The notes below the pieces were generated by a model that was not told where the DNA came from, made no database searches, and saw only the letters and a program-made list of their open reading frames with translations. A stretch of 64,000 bases of DNA from Bacillus albus (GTDB lineage: Bacteria > Bacillota > Bacilli > Bacillales > Bacillaceae_G). The position numbers were made by a program, and so were the translations under genes. Positions 52,631 through 60,197 of this stretch are shown piece after piece (position 1 is the stretch's first letter; each line of letters starts with the position of its first letter). The DNA lies in NCBI RefSeq assembly GCF_001884185.1, contig NZ_MAOE01000054.1:62001-126000 (forward strand). Reading direction: 5' to 3'.

Positions 52631-53404
52631 ATGAAAACTATAGAGAAAATAGTGGATGAATTAACGGCAGATAATCTTGAAGAAAGAAAAGCTGTATTAA
52701 AAAATCATATTTTATTAATGAAGTATGGTATGGAACATCATGAATTAAAAGAAGAAGAAATGACAGAAATTTTAAAGTGGGTTCAAGGTCGAGATCAATT
52801 GAGAAAAGATGTTCCGGAATTACGTGATTTACATTTAATTAAAAAGTTTCAAGCGGTATTAGATGAATTTATTCATTCTATAATTTTAAATGGTTACGTA
52901 GAAGACGCGGTAGAAATTCTAGAGAGTGTATTAAAAAGTATGGGGGCAGTCGCTCATATTGTAAAAGTTATGTTTGTCGGCAAAATGAAAGTTGATAGAA
53001 ATTCTTTGGAAATGGTAGAGGTGCTAAAACGAGAGTGCTACAATTTAATGGAACAGCGTGCTGTTGTCGGTTTACATGCTCAAATTTTTCACGTTTTAGG
53101 TTTTGTTCATTCAATTCAGTTTGATTTAGAAGAAAGGTCACAGGAACATGGACGAGTTGTGGTAGGTCTTTTAACAGATTTTAAAACGGATGAATTGAAG
53201 TCTGTACAACAATTTCAAACCGAAGACCATATTCCAGAAGTGAAAAGTATAGTGAGTAAAGGATACGGAATAGAATTACAGAGAAGAATTTATATGTGGA
53301 AATCGTTAACGCTCATCTTTACAAGTCCATATGCATTAGAAAAGATGTATAAAGAAATTTATGCAGAAAACGATAACATGGGGAAGGAACAAAAGGAAAA
53401 GTAG
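52631..53404 (+). CDS. Uncharacterised helical protein
   Basis: I do not recognise this 257-residue protein. It is soluble and predicted almost wholly alpha-helical, with repeated amphipathic helices (for example LKKFQAVLDEFIHSIILNG-like segments near residues 68-88) and a highly charged C-terminal tail. Three cysteine-poor, histidine-containing stretches (MEHHEL, LHAQIFHVLGFVH) are visible, but no metal motif can be assigned. GGGGGAG gives a strong start at 52631. It lies between the thiXYZ terminator and the ABC-F leader and has no clear functional link to either. Confidence 0.72.
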   Translation: MKTIEKIVDELTADNLEERKAVLKNHILLMKYGMEHHELKEEEMTEILKWVQGRDQLRKDVPELRDLHLIKKFQAVLDEFIHSIILNGYVEDAVEILESVLKSMGAVAHIVKVMFVGKMKVDRNSLEMVEVLKRECYNLMEQRAVVGLHAQIFHVLGFVHSIQFDLEERSQEHGRVVVGLLTDFKTDELKSVQQFQTEDHIPEVKSIVSKGYGIELQRRIYMWKSLTLIFTSPYALEKMYKEIYAENDNMGKEQKEK

Positions 53405-53471
53405 AGAATAGAATATAACAGAGGAGTTTATACTCTTAATATAACAAATGTTAAAGGAGTGAAAGGATAAA

Positions 53472-53510
53472 ATGACTTTATCAACTGTTCTTCAAATGGT
53501 TTTAGCTTGA
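53472..53510 (+). CDS. Leader peptide of the ABC-F gene (12 residues)
   Basis: ATG 53472 opens MTLSTVLQMVLA and stops at TGA 53508-53510. Two ribosome-binding sequences precede it (AAAGGAG 53453-53459 and AAAGGA 53462-53467). The end of the uORF forms one arm of the hairpin 53490-53555. Such short uORFs precede many inducible resistance ABC-F genes. Confidence 0.6.
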   Translation: MTLSTVLQMVLA

Positions 53511-53555
53511 TACGGGAGAAGTCTGCCCATTTTTATCGATTAAGCTAAATTGAAG
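53490..53555 (+). promoter_or_regulatory. Ribosome-sensitive attenuator hairpin before the ABC-F gene
   Basis: CTTCAA and TTTAGCTT (53490-53508, with a 5-nt bulge) pair with AAGCTAAATTGAAG (53542-53555). The left arm lies inside the uORF, so a stalled ribosome would open the hairpin. ACCTTA near 53571 could then compete with the terminator arm TAAGGTG. Confidence 0.5.
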
Positions 53556-53597
53556 ACAGCAGGTAAAGAACCTTAATCCTTTTTTACGATAATATGT

Positions 53598-53631
53598 AAT
53601 GGGTAAGGTGTATTCACCTTACCCATTTTTT
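53598..53631 (+). terminator. Attenuation terminator before the ABC-F gene
   Basis: AATGGGTAAGGTG and CACCTTACCCATT form a 13-bp stem with a TATT loop and a T-run, 77 nt before the ABC-F start. It would end most transcripts unless read-through is induced. Confidence 0.88.
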
Positions 53632-53707
53632 ATGCACAATTAAATAAGGCTTTATACTGTTGCTCTCTCTATTTAGCTTATGAGCTATAAGTAAAGGAGA
53701 GAAAATA

Positions 53708-55246
53708 ATGAGTATATTAACGGTAGAAAATTTAAGTCATTCGTATGGTGAGAAAACCATTTTATATAATGCATGTTTTCGACTATTGAAGGGCGAGCAT
53801 GTTGGGGTAGTAGGGGAAAATGGAATCGGAAAATCAACATTGCTAAGGATTTTAACAGGAGAACTTATACATGATGATGGGAATATTGAATGGTTTCCTC
53901 ATGTGAAGATAGGTTTTTTACAGCAGCATATGGATTTACAAGAAGGGATGACAATTGAGGGATACTTGCAAAGTGCATTTGCTGATTTGTATGCGATTGA
54001 ATGCGAAATGTTAAAAATTGCTGAAGAAATGAATGGAGCAGGAGAAGTAGAAAAACTGTTAGTAAAGTATGGAGAATTACAAACTATATTGGAAAGCTCT
54101 AATTTCTATCACATTCATACAGAAGTTGAAGAAGTAGCAATCGGTTTAGGTTTATTTGAAATAGGTTTGAAAAAGGATGTATCGAAGTTAAGTGGGGGAC
54201 AGCGAACAAAGTTATTACTTGGGAAGCTTCTTTTAGAAAAAGCTGATGTTTTATTACTAGATGAGCCAACAAATTATTTAGACACAGCCCATATAGAGTG
54301 GTTGCAATCGTATTTGAGACTATATGAAAAAGCTTATGTAATCATTTCGCATGACGAATTATTTTTGAACAGTATTACAAATGTTATTTTTCATCTAGAA
54401 GGAGGGAAAGTGAAGCGATACGTAGGAAACTATGAAAAGTTTGTGCAAAGTTACCAAGTGCAAAAGAAACAATTACAATCGGCGTATGTGAAACAACAAA
54501 AAGAAATCTCTCAGTTAGAAACATTTATTCAAAAAAATAAAATTCGTAAAGCGAAACAGGCTAAAAGTCGAGAGAAAGTATTGGAGAAAATGCAAAGGAT
54601 TGAAAAGGTTCATCCTGTACCTCGATCCCGTTTTGATTTCAATGTTTATGAGGAGCCGGTGAGTCGTATATTGCAAGCTGAGAAACTAAGGATAGGTTAT
54701 AGTGATCCGTTATGCCCAGAGTTGAATTTACAAGTGAAAAAAGGAGAAAAGATAGCGATTATTGGTCATAATGGAATTGGAAAAACGACGATGTTAAAAA
54801 CATTATTAGGTCAAATTAAGCCGCTAAGCGGTTCAATTTCTGTTGGAGAACGAGTAAATCCTGCGTATTTTGCCCAGGAAGAGTTTGCTTCAGAAACAAT
54901 ACCCTTAGAGAAAGTTTGGGCAGAGCGACCAGATATGACAAAGAAAGAAGTGCGCCAAGCATTAGCAAGGTGTGGATTGAAAGAAGAACATGTATTAAAA
55001 CCTATTCGTTTATTAAGCGGAGGGGAACAAACGAAAGTACGTTTATGTGAACTTACCGTAAAGAAAAGTAATGTTTTAATTTTAGATGAACCAACTAATC
55101 ATTTGGATATAGAAACAAAGAAGGCGTTGCAGGAAGCGCTACAACGATATACAGGAACAGTTTTACTTGTCTCACATGAGCCTTCTTTTTATGAAGCATG
55201 GATAACAAAAGTGTGGAATATAGAAGAATGGAACGCTGAACAATAG
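53708..55246 (+). CDS. ABC-F ribosome-associated ATPase (YfmM-like)
   Basis: Soluble twin-ATPase of 512 residues without membrane segments. First domain: GENGIGKST near residue 38 and LSGGQRTKLLLGKLLLEKA, Walker B VLLLDEPTNYLD. A charged linker (about 235-320) contains many Lys/Gln. Second domain: GHNGIGKTT near 353, LLSGGEQTKVRL and VLILDEPTNHLD. ABC-F proteins bind the ribosomal E site and either rescue stalled ribosomes or displace antibiotics. Overall sequence is closest in my memory to B. subtilis YfmM, whose role is not settled. The uORF-terminator leader upstream favours antibiotic-inducible expression. Confidence 0.88.
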   Translation: MSILTVENLSHSYGEKTILYNACFRLLKGEHVGVVGENGIGKSTLLRILTGELIHDDGNIEWFPHVKIGFLQQHMDLQEGMTIEGYLQSAFADLYAIECEMLKIAEEMNGAGEVEKLLVKYGELQTILESSNFYHIHTEVEEVAIGLGLFEIGLKKDVSKLSGGQRTKLLLGKLLLEKADVLLLDEPTNYLDTAHIEWLQSYLRLYEKAYVIISHDELFLNSITNVIFHLEGGKVKRYVGNYEKFVQSYQVQKKQLQSAYVKQQKEISQLETFIQKNKIRKAKQAKSREKVLEKMQRIEKVHPVPRSRFDFNVYEEPVSRILQAEKLRIGYSDPLCPELNLQVKKGEKIAIIGHNGIGKTTMLKTLLGQIKPLSGSISVGERVNPAYFAQEEFASETIPLEKVWAERPDMTKKEVRQALARCGLKEEHVLKPIRLLSGGEQTKVRLCELTVKKSNVLILDEPTNHLDIETKKALQEALQRYTGTVLLVSHEPSFYEAWITKVWNIEEWNAEQ

Positions 55247-55254
55247 GAATAAAG

Positions 55255-55292
55255 AAAAGGCATTAGCTTGTATAAGCTAATGCCTTTTCTTT
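55255..55292 (+). terminator. Terminator after the ABC-F gene
   Basis: AAAAGGCATTAGCTT and AAGCTAATGCCTTTT pair around GTAT, followed by CTTTG. Confidence 0.85.
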
Positions 55293-55339
55293 GTGATTAA
55301 CATGATTTTCGAGAACTCTTACATGAGAATTGTATGAAG

Positions 55340-55376
55340 AAGCACTCTTATGGTGCGCTTATAAGCGTGCTTTTTC
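55340..55376 (+). terminator. Second hairpin downstream of the ABC-F gene
   Basis: AAGCAC-T-CTTAT and ATAAG-C-GTGCTT pair with a single mismatch and end in TTTTTCTTTT. Confidence 0.6.
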
Positions 55377-55534
55377 TTTTGTTATGTTTATATTTATAAT
55401 CATACTAGATGCCTTTCCCTAATAGGCGACTATCTTTTTTTATATATGTAGATAGTTTGAAATGGAATGAAAATAATTCCTATATGTAAAGGATAATGTG
55501 ATTGGTATTGGAAGACAATAGAGCTTAAAGGAAA

Positions 55535-55573
55535 TTCATGTAAAATTCAGATGAACTTCACACGAACTTCATA
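55535..55573 (+). promoter_or_regulatory. PhoP-box-like array of four 11-bp repeats
   Basis: TTCATG, TTCAGA, TTCACA and TTCATA start at 55535, 55546, 55557 and 55568, exactly 11 bp apart with 5-nt spacers. This is the layout of PhoP boxes (TT[ATC]A[TC]A repeats) in Bacillus phosphate-starvation promoters. Confidence 0.5.
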
Positions 55574-55591
55574 TTGAAAACTAAATATAAT

Positions 55592-55597
55592 TATAAT
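55592..55597 (+). promoter_or_regulatory. -10 element downstream of the PhoP-like array
   Basis: TATAAT lies 18 bp after the last TTCATA repeat, which would occupy the -35 position. Further TATAAT copies occur at 55586 and 55605. No gene follows on this strand before the chitinase gene, which is antisense. Confidence 0.45.
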
Positions 55598-55637
55598 AGG
55601 TTATTATAATGTTTATTTGTGATTTTTCATAAAATTA

Positions 55638-55683
55638 AAAGTTTGAATTTAGGAGAGAGCACTCAAACCTAAATTCAAACTTT
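55638..55683 (-). terminator. Terminator of the chitinase gene
   Basis: AAAGTTTGAATTTAGG and CCTAAATTCAAACTTT form a 16-bp stem with a 14-nt loop. On the minus strand TTAATTTT follows. Confidence 0.8.
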
Positions 55684-55709
55684 AGTGAAACAATTAATGG
55701 AAGTTACGT

Positions 55710-57734
55710 TTAGTTTTCGCTAATGGATGCATTTACAAGTTCAGCAGGAGTGCCTGTTCCTGCTCCTCCGATTGTAATCGATCCACCAGGAGGAATTTCA
55801 CCATTCCATCCTGCATTCGTAATTACGTAATGATTATTTATTTTACTACTAATTTTAGAATCCCAAACTTGTGTTAAATTGCCGTTATAATCAAATTCTA
55901 ATTTCCAGTTTTTAATAGGGGTCGTTCCACTATTTTTAATTACAATCGAGAAGTTGTAACCACTTCCCCAATTTGAAGTGACTGAAAAGGTAGCATTGCT
56001 ATTTCCACCAGGAGGTGTTGTGTTAGCATCATCTGTTTTTACAAGAATGGAAGTAGGCTGTGAATTATTCCCAGCAGCATCTTTTGCTGTTATTGAAAAT
56101 GTGTATTCTGTATTAGATTTTAAGTTTTTAATTGTAATGCTATTTGTTGTTGTACTCCATTTCTCTTCTCCGGCAGTAATTTCATATTCCGTAACTCCTA
56201 CGTTATCAGTAGATGCAGTCCAGTTTAATTGAACGGAGTTTGAATTTTTATTTGTAACAGCAATGTTTTTTACGTTTGTTGGTGATTCAGTATCTTTTTG
56301 AGTAATAGGTCCACCAAGTAACTCTTTTACTAGCGTATCAAGTAATTTAGGTCCACTACAACTATATTTTGGACTTGTACGGCAATCCCCGCTTAGCTCC
56401 CAAAACATTGCTCCACTTAAACCCTTTGTTTTTATATAGTCTGTTTTATATTTCATAGATTCGCTGTCATCATAGCTAATGAAGGTTCCTGTAGTCGCAT
56501 TATATAAATAAGGTACTTTCGCCACATCGTTCCAATAGCGAACAAAACCATTCTTATTAACATAATTAGCTGCTAAATCACCATAATCGTACACACCTGT
56601 GTCACCGGTAGAATAATCATCCCAAGTACCTTTAGAAGCGAGCTTTCCATCACTACCTGGTTTACAAGGTTGGTATTGTCCGTTATTTTCTTTTCCGCAA
56701 CTTTTCCATCCACGCCCGTAAAAAGGTACGCCTAATACGAGTTTATCTGCTGGAACACCTTCATTTGTATAAATATCTATTGCACCATCTACGTAAAATT
56801 TCGTATCCGCAGCTGGGTCACTTGGGTCCTTGTATAGAGCTGCATTATGGTTAGAAGTAGCTTCCCATCCACCGTGGAAATCATATGTCATAATATTAAT
56901 CCAATCCAGTATTTGAGAGATTTTCTTTAGCTCTGTATGATCCGCATAACGTTGGCTTGCACCTGACGCGATTGTTAGTAAATATTGTTTCCCATCTTCT
57001 GCAGTAGCTTTTGTTAATGCATTTCGAACATCTTGAAGGAGTAGGGTGAAGTTTTGCTTATCTTCAGGACGATAACTACCGCCAGGAATCGTTTCAACAC
57101 CCGGGTATTCCCAATCTAAATCAACACCGTCAAATCCATATTCGCGAAGAAAAGCTACTGTAGATTCAGCGAATACTTTTCTTGTTTTTTCATCGGCGGC
57201 CATGTCAGAAAAGCGGTTAGACCAAGTCCAGCCACCAACGGAAATAATTGTTTTTAAGTGAGGATACTTAGCTTTTAATCGCTTCAGTTCTCCGAAATTT
57301 CCGCAACGTGCGTATTTATCACAATCTTCCCAAGTTGTACCTGATCCCGGATAAGATTTTGTGACATCAGCCCATGGTTCGCCGAGTACGAGAGTACCAT
57401 TAGGAACCTCTTTATTTTGCAGTGGTACACCAGATTCTTTACAGTTCCACGTTTGTTTATTTGGATTATCGGGGTGAGTAGAAGGGTTTCCGTGTTTTCC
57501 ATTCCAGCAAATATCAGCGAAAGCATAGTTTAAATGAGTTAGCTTTGATGCATCAATGTCTGCAACTTGATAATTACGTCCGTAAATGCCCCACGAAGGA
57601 AAATACCCAACAATTTTTTGACCTTGCTTTGGTGAATCTGCTAATGCGAAATTTGGAGTAATAAAGTTTGTGAGAAAAAGAGGTAAGAAGAGTAGTAGGG
57701 ATAGTAATAGCAGCGTGAATTTTTTTAATTTCAT
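55710..57734 (-). CDS. Secreted chitinase, GH18-FN3-CBM2
   Basis: Extracellular endochitinase of 674 residues, the length of B. cereus ChiCW/ChiB. A signal peptide (MKLKKFTLLLLSLLLFLPLF, cleavage near ALA-DS) precedes the GH18 barrel. The catalytic motif DGVDLDWEYPG puts the acid Glu at residue 209; SVGGW is upstream. A fibronectin III domain begins near ESPTNVKNIAV, and a C-terminal CBM2-like chitin/cellulose-binding domain covers about the last 95 residues. ATG 57740 is only 2 nt from AAAGGAG, so ATG 57734 (8 nt) is the start; longer starts are unsupported. Monocistronic. Confidence 0.95.
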   Translation of the reverse strand: MKLKKFTLLLLSLLLFLPLFLTNFITPNFALADSPKQGQKIVGYFPSWGIYGRNYQVADIDASKLTHLNYAFADICWNGKHGNPSTHPDNPNKQTWNCKESGVPLQNKEVPNGTLVLGEPWADVTKSYPGSGTTWEDCDKYARCGNFGELKRLKAKYPHLKTIISVGGWTWSNRFSDMAADEKTRKVFAESTVAFLREYGFDGVDLDWEYPGVETIPGGSYRPEDKQNFTLLLQDVRNALTKATAEDGKQYLLTIASGASQRYADHTELKKISQILDWINIMTYDFHGGWEATSNHNAALYKDPSDPAADTKFYVDGAIDIYTNEGVPADKLVLGVPFYGRGWKSCGKENNGQYQPCKPGSDGKLASKGTWDDYSTGDTGVYDYGDLAANYVNKNGFVRYWNDVAKVPYLYNATTGTFISYDDSESMKYKTDYIKTKGLSGAMFWELSGDCRTSPKYSCSGPKLLDTLVKELLGGPITQKDTESPTNVKNIAVTNKNSNSVQLNWTASTDNVGVTEYEITAGEEKWSTTTNSITIKNLKSNTEYTFSITAKDAAGNNSQPTSILVKTDDANTTPPGGNSNATFSVTSNWGSGYNFSIVIKNSGTTPIKNWKLEFDYNGNLTQVWDSKISSKINNHYVITNAGWNGEIPPGGSITIGGAGTGTPAELVNASISEN

Positions 57735-57813
57735 AGTCATTTCTCCTTTCAAAATAAAAGATATATTTAAAGGCATACGCCAATAAACCAAAATGAATTT
57801 AGACTTATGAAAC

Positions 57814-57955
57814 TTTAATCAGTGGGGCTTCATCCCCCACTGATTATTAGCCCTCACCAATCGGACTTTAATGGGCAGCCCAACTCCACCTAACTTCTTT
57901 GCTTTCGCTAAATTTTAAGGTGGGGGTCTTACTGCCCATTAAAGCGGGATAAAAA
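57814..57955. repeat. Complex hairpin repeat (bcr1-like)
   Basis: About 140 bp with nested inverted repeats: TTTAATGGGCAG with CTGCCCATTAAA as the outer long stem, CCACCTAA with TTAAGGTGG inside it, and AGTGGGG with CCCCACT at the left end. CCCACTGATTATTAG and TTACTGCCCA recur at 22813-22887. Size and structure fit the bcr elements of the B. cereus group. It holds no ORF. Confidence 0.75.
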
Positions 57956-58234
57956 TGATCAGACATCACGAAGTCTATACAAGGGAGCTAGGGTGATTAA
58001 ATCGTAGCAAATGTAAGATTTGGTGTAAACGCTTTATTGGATTCAAAAAGACTTTCTCAATATGAAATGGCTCTAATACAGATTACACATGAAAATAAAA
58101 TATTGATTAGGGAGGAAAGGGCTTCTTGGAATTAAATTTGAGAAAAAATTGTATGAAGTCAATTTGTAATAGCGTAGCAAGATGAGAAAATATCATGTAA
58201 AATAATAGTAAAAATATGTAAAGGAGCGAATGGT
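57956..58234. other. Gap upstream of the DUF1992 gene with a protein-like fragment
   Basis: No complete gene. A frame without a start codon runs from 58001 to a TAA at 58135 and reads IVANVRFGVNALLD, then SQYEMALIQITHENK and ILIREERASWN. It looks more protein-like than its surroundings and may be the tail of a lost gene; no family is recognised. Confidence 0.3.
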
Positions 58235-58606
58235 GTGGATGTCTTTTTGAACATTGCTGAAGAAAAAATTCGACAAGCAATACGGAATGGAGACCTTGAT
58301 CATATTCCGGGAAAAGGAAAACCACTACAATTAGAAGACCTTTCAACGGTACCTCCAGAACTTAGAATGAGTTATAAAATCTTAAAAAATGCGGGCATGA
58401 TTCCACCAGAAATGGATCTACAAAAAGATATATTAAAAATAGAAGACTTAATTGCGTGCTGTTATGATGAAGCAGAGAGAAAAAAATTACAAGAAGAGTT
58501 AACAGCAAAAACGCTGCGTTTTCAGCAGGTAATGGAAAAGAGGAAAATGAAAGATAGTTCAGCTTTTCGTATGTACCAAGGTAAAGTATTTCGTAAATTA
58601 CGCTAA
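58235..58606 (+). CDS. DUF1992 (DnaJ-C28-like) domain protein
   Basis: Soluble protein of 123 residues belonging to the DUF1992/DNAJC28-conserved family, whose function is unknown. Typical features are the start IAEEKIRQAIRNGDLDHIPG near residue 7, the GKGKPL motif directly after it, and PPELRMSYKILKNAGMIPPE near residue 43. The start is GTG, 8 nt from AAGGAG; an ATG at 58230 is in another frame. The next gene follows after 10 nt, so a small operon with the thioredoxin-like and glycine-rich proteins is likely. Confidence 0.85.
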   Translation: MDVFLNIAEEKIRQAIRNGDLDHIPGKGKPLQLEDLSTVPPELRMSYKILKNAGMIPPEMDLQKDILKIEDLIACCYDEAERKKLQEELTAKTLRFQQVMEKRKMKDSSAFRMYQGKVFRKLR

Positions 58607-58616
58607 GAGGGATAAG

Positions 58617-58931
58617 ATGAATACATTTGAAACGATAGAAGAATTAGCGACATATATTGAAGAACAACAATTAGTACTTCTGTTTATTAAAACAGAAAAT
58701 TGTGGTGTTTGTGATGTTATGTTAAGAAAAGTAAATAGTGTATTAGAGAATTATGATTACGTAGAGAAAGTAGAAATATTACTACAAGACATGCAAGAAA
58801 TTGCAGAGCGATATGCAGTATTTACAGGGCCAACAGTTTTATTATTTTATAATGGAAAAGAGATCCTTCGTGAATCTCGCTTTATTTCACTTGAAAATTT
58901 AGAAAGAACTATTCAGTTATTCGAAGATTAA
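58617..58931 (+). CDS. Thioredoxin-like protein with CGVC motif
   Basis: Cytoplasmic thioredoxin-fold protein of 104 residues. The redox motif CGVC lies near residues 30-33 in FIKTENCGVCDVM, in place of the canonical CGPC. GPTVLLFYNGKEI near residue 75 keeps the cis-Pro (TGPTVL) of thioredoxins. Likely a thiol-disulphide exchanger with a less reducing active site, similar in layout to B. subtilis YdfQ. It is co-transcribed with the DUF1992 gene. Confidence 0.85.
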   Translation: MNTFETIEELATYIEEQQLVLLFIKTENCGVCDVMLRKVNSVLENYDYVEKVEILLQDMQEIAERYAVFTGPTVLLFYNGKEILRESRFISLENLERTIQLFED

Positions 58932-58945
58932 GGGAGGTTTTTTAT

Positions 58946-59200
58946 ATGGAATTTATTGTTTTTATACTATTATTTGTTGTAGTTGGAATAATTATAACGG
59001 CAGTTCGATCAAACAAAAAGAAGGTAAATCTTACGAAACAAAATAACATTCATAATTCATCTAACAGTTCATCACCATTATTTTTCTTTGCTGGGTCTGA
59101 TAATGATTGCCCACACGATGGAGGATCACATGATAGTGGAGGTTCTTTTGGTGGAGATAGTGGAGGTAGCTGCGGTGGCGGCGGAGGTGGCGGTGATTGA
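58946..59200 (+). CDS. Small membrane protein with glycine-rich tail
   Basis: 84 residues. One N-terminal hydrophobic helix (residues 2-19, FIVFILLFVVVGIIITAV) is followed by a basic stretch NKKKVN, a Ser/Asn-rich linker, and a tail with DCPHDGG, SHDSGGSF and a final GGGGGGGD. The His/Cys/Asp content of the tail (one C-PH, one S-HD and one SC-GG) would allow metal binding. Similar low-complexity GGDSGG tails occur in unrelated small membrane proteins. GGGAGG precedes the ATG. Function unknown. Confidence 0.8.
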   Translation: MEFIVFILLFVVVGIIITAVRSNKKKVNLTKQNNIHNSSNSSSPLFFFAGSDNDCPHDGGSHDSGGSFGGDSGGSCGGGGGGGD

Positions 59201-59204
59201 TGAA

Positions 59205-59234
59205 AATGCGCCTTATAAAGGCGTATTTCTTTTT
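59205..59234 (+). terminator. Terminator after the glycine-rich protein gene
   Basis: AATGCGCCTT and AAGGCGTATT pair with one G-U around ATA, followed by TCTTTTT. Confidence 0.75.
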
Positions 59235-59251
59235 AAACAAACGTTTGATTA
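59233..59251. repeat. 19-bp near-palindrome, copy 2 of 3
   Basis: TTAAACAAACGTTTGATTA, identical to the copies at 45869 and 59278. Copies 2 and 3 lie 45 bp apart, upstream of the 47-residue membrane peptide gene. Confidence 0.75.
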
Positions 59252-59277
59252 GTTGGCTTACATATGCATAAAAACAG

Positions 59278-59296
59278 TTAAACAAACGTTTGATTA
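59278..59296. repeat. 19-bp near-palindrome, copy 3 of 3
   Basis: TTAAACAAACGTTTGATTA again, ending 29 bp before the ATG at 59326. Position and symmetry suggest a repressor operator for that gene. Confidence 0.75.
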
Positions 59297-59325
59297 ATAT
59301 TTTTAACGTACTAAGGGGAATAGAA

Positions 59326-59469
59326 ATGAAAAGGGAACCGAAAGTGAAAAACAAGGGGAAAGTAATGTTATTTTTATTAGCTGCGGGAGGCGTATTTCTT
59401 GTTAAATTAGGATTTAAAATTGGAATCATACATATGATTCGAACGTGGTTTGAAAGTACATTTTCTTAA
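59326..59469 (+). CDS. Small basic membrane peptide (47 residues)
   Basis: ATG 59326, 7 nt after AAGGGG, opens 47 codons ending in TAA at 59469. A lysine-rich start (MKREPKVKNKGK) is followed by one hydrophobic helix (VMLFLLAAGGVFLVKLGFK) and an amphipathic end (IHMIRTWFESTFS). It is too short for standard gene cut-offs, but ribosome-binding site, charge layout and two upstream operator-like palindromes support a real gene. Family unknown. Confidence 0.65.
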   Translation: MKREPKVKNKGKVMLFLLAAGGVFLVKLGFKIGIIHMIRTWFESTFS

Positions 59470-59480
59470 ATAAGAAATAT

Positions 59481-59504
59481 AGCCTCTTGTAATAGAGGTT
59501 TTAA
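59481..59504 (+). terminator. Short terminator after the 47-residue gene
   Basis: CCTCT and AGAGG pair around TGTAAT, followed by TTTTAAATTT. Weak stem. Confidence 0.45.
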
Positions 59505-59518
59505 ATTTGTTATTATTA

Positions 59519-59536
59519 GACTGAACGGTCGGTTTA
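59519..59536. promoter_or_regulatory. TetR operator, copy 1
   Basis: GACTGAACGGTCGGTTTA, 13 bp before the TetR-family start codon. A near-identical copy lies at 60164 before the MFS gene. The core GACCG-A-ACGGTCGGT has the palindromic character of TetR-family sites. Confidence 0.75.
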
Positions 59537-59549
59537 AAGAGGTGTAAAT

Positions 59550-60134
59550 ATGAGAAGAAGCGCAGAAGAGATAAAGAAAGAAATTGCATATAAAGCAGAA
59601 AGTCTGTTTTCACAGAAGGGCTATGCAGCTACATCTATGGAAGAAATTTGTGAAATTACAGAGAGAAGTAAAGGAAGCATTTATTATCACTTTAAAAGTA
59701 AAGAAGAATTATTTTTATTTGTAGTAAAACAGCATACGTATGATTGGCTTGAAAAATGGAATGAAAAAGAGAAGTTGTATAGTACGAATACTGAAAAACT
59801 ATATGGTCTCGCGGAATATCATGTAGAGGACATACAGCAACCAATTTCAAATGCAATAGAGGAATTCTCTATGAGCCAAGTTGTAAGTAAAGAGATTTTG
59901 GATGAACTATTAGCTTTAACTAGGGAATCATATGTTATGTTTGAGACACTAATTGAAGCAGGTATACAGTCTGGAGAGTTTCGTGAAGATAATACGCGCG
60001 ATCTTATGTATATTGTGAATGGATTATTATCAGGGCTTGGGGTACTTTACTACGAGTTAGATTATAAAGAGCTGCAACGTATTTATAAAAAGGCAATAGA
60101 TGTATTGTTAAAAGGAATGGCAGCTGAATCATAA
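59550..60134 (+). CDS. TetR-family repressor
   Basis: Regulator of 194 residues. The N-terminal HTH is standard TetR: GYAATSMEEICEITERSKGS, then IYYHFKSKEELF. The helical C-terminal domain is variable and would bind an inducer. Operator copies before its own gene and before the MFS gene imply autoregulation and repression of the exporter. GAGGTG precedes the ATG at 59550. Confidence 0.93.
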   Translation: MRRSAEEIKKEIAYKAESLFSQKGYAATSMEEICEITERSKGSIYYHFKSKEELFLFVVKQHTYDWLEKWNEKEKLYSTNTEKLYGLAEYHVEDIQQPISNAIEEFSMSQVVSKEILDELLALTRESYVMFETLIEAGIQSGEFREDNTRDLMYIVNGLLSGLGVLYYELDYKELQRIYKKAIDVLLKGMAAES

Positions 60135-60163
60135 GTCAGTTGCTTTTCTTACAAAACAAATTA

Positions 60164-60181
60164 GACCGAACGGTCGGTTTA
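60164..60181. promoter_or_regulatory. TetR operator, copy 2
   Basis: GACCGAACGGTCGGTTTA differs from copy 1 at a single base. It lies 16 bp before the MFS start codon. Confidence 0.8.
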
Positions 60182-60197
60182 TGAAAGGGGAATGAAA

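Noticed and set aside
57735-57791. 19-residue N-terminal extension of the chitinase
   Set aside because: It would place the ribosome-binding site in the coding region and bury the signal peptide; ATG 57734 gives the family-standard 674 residues.
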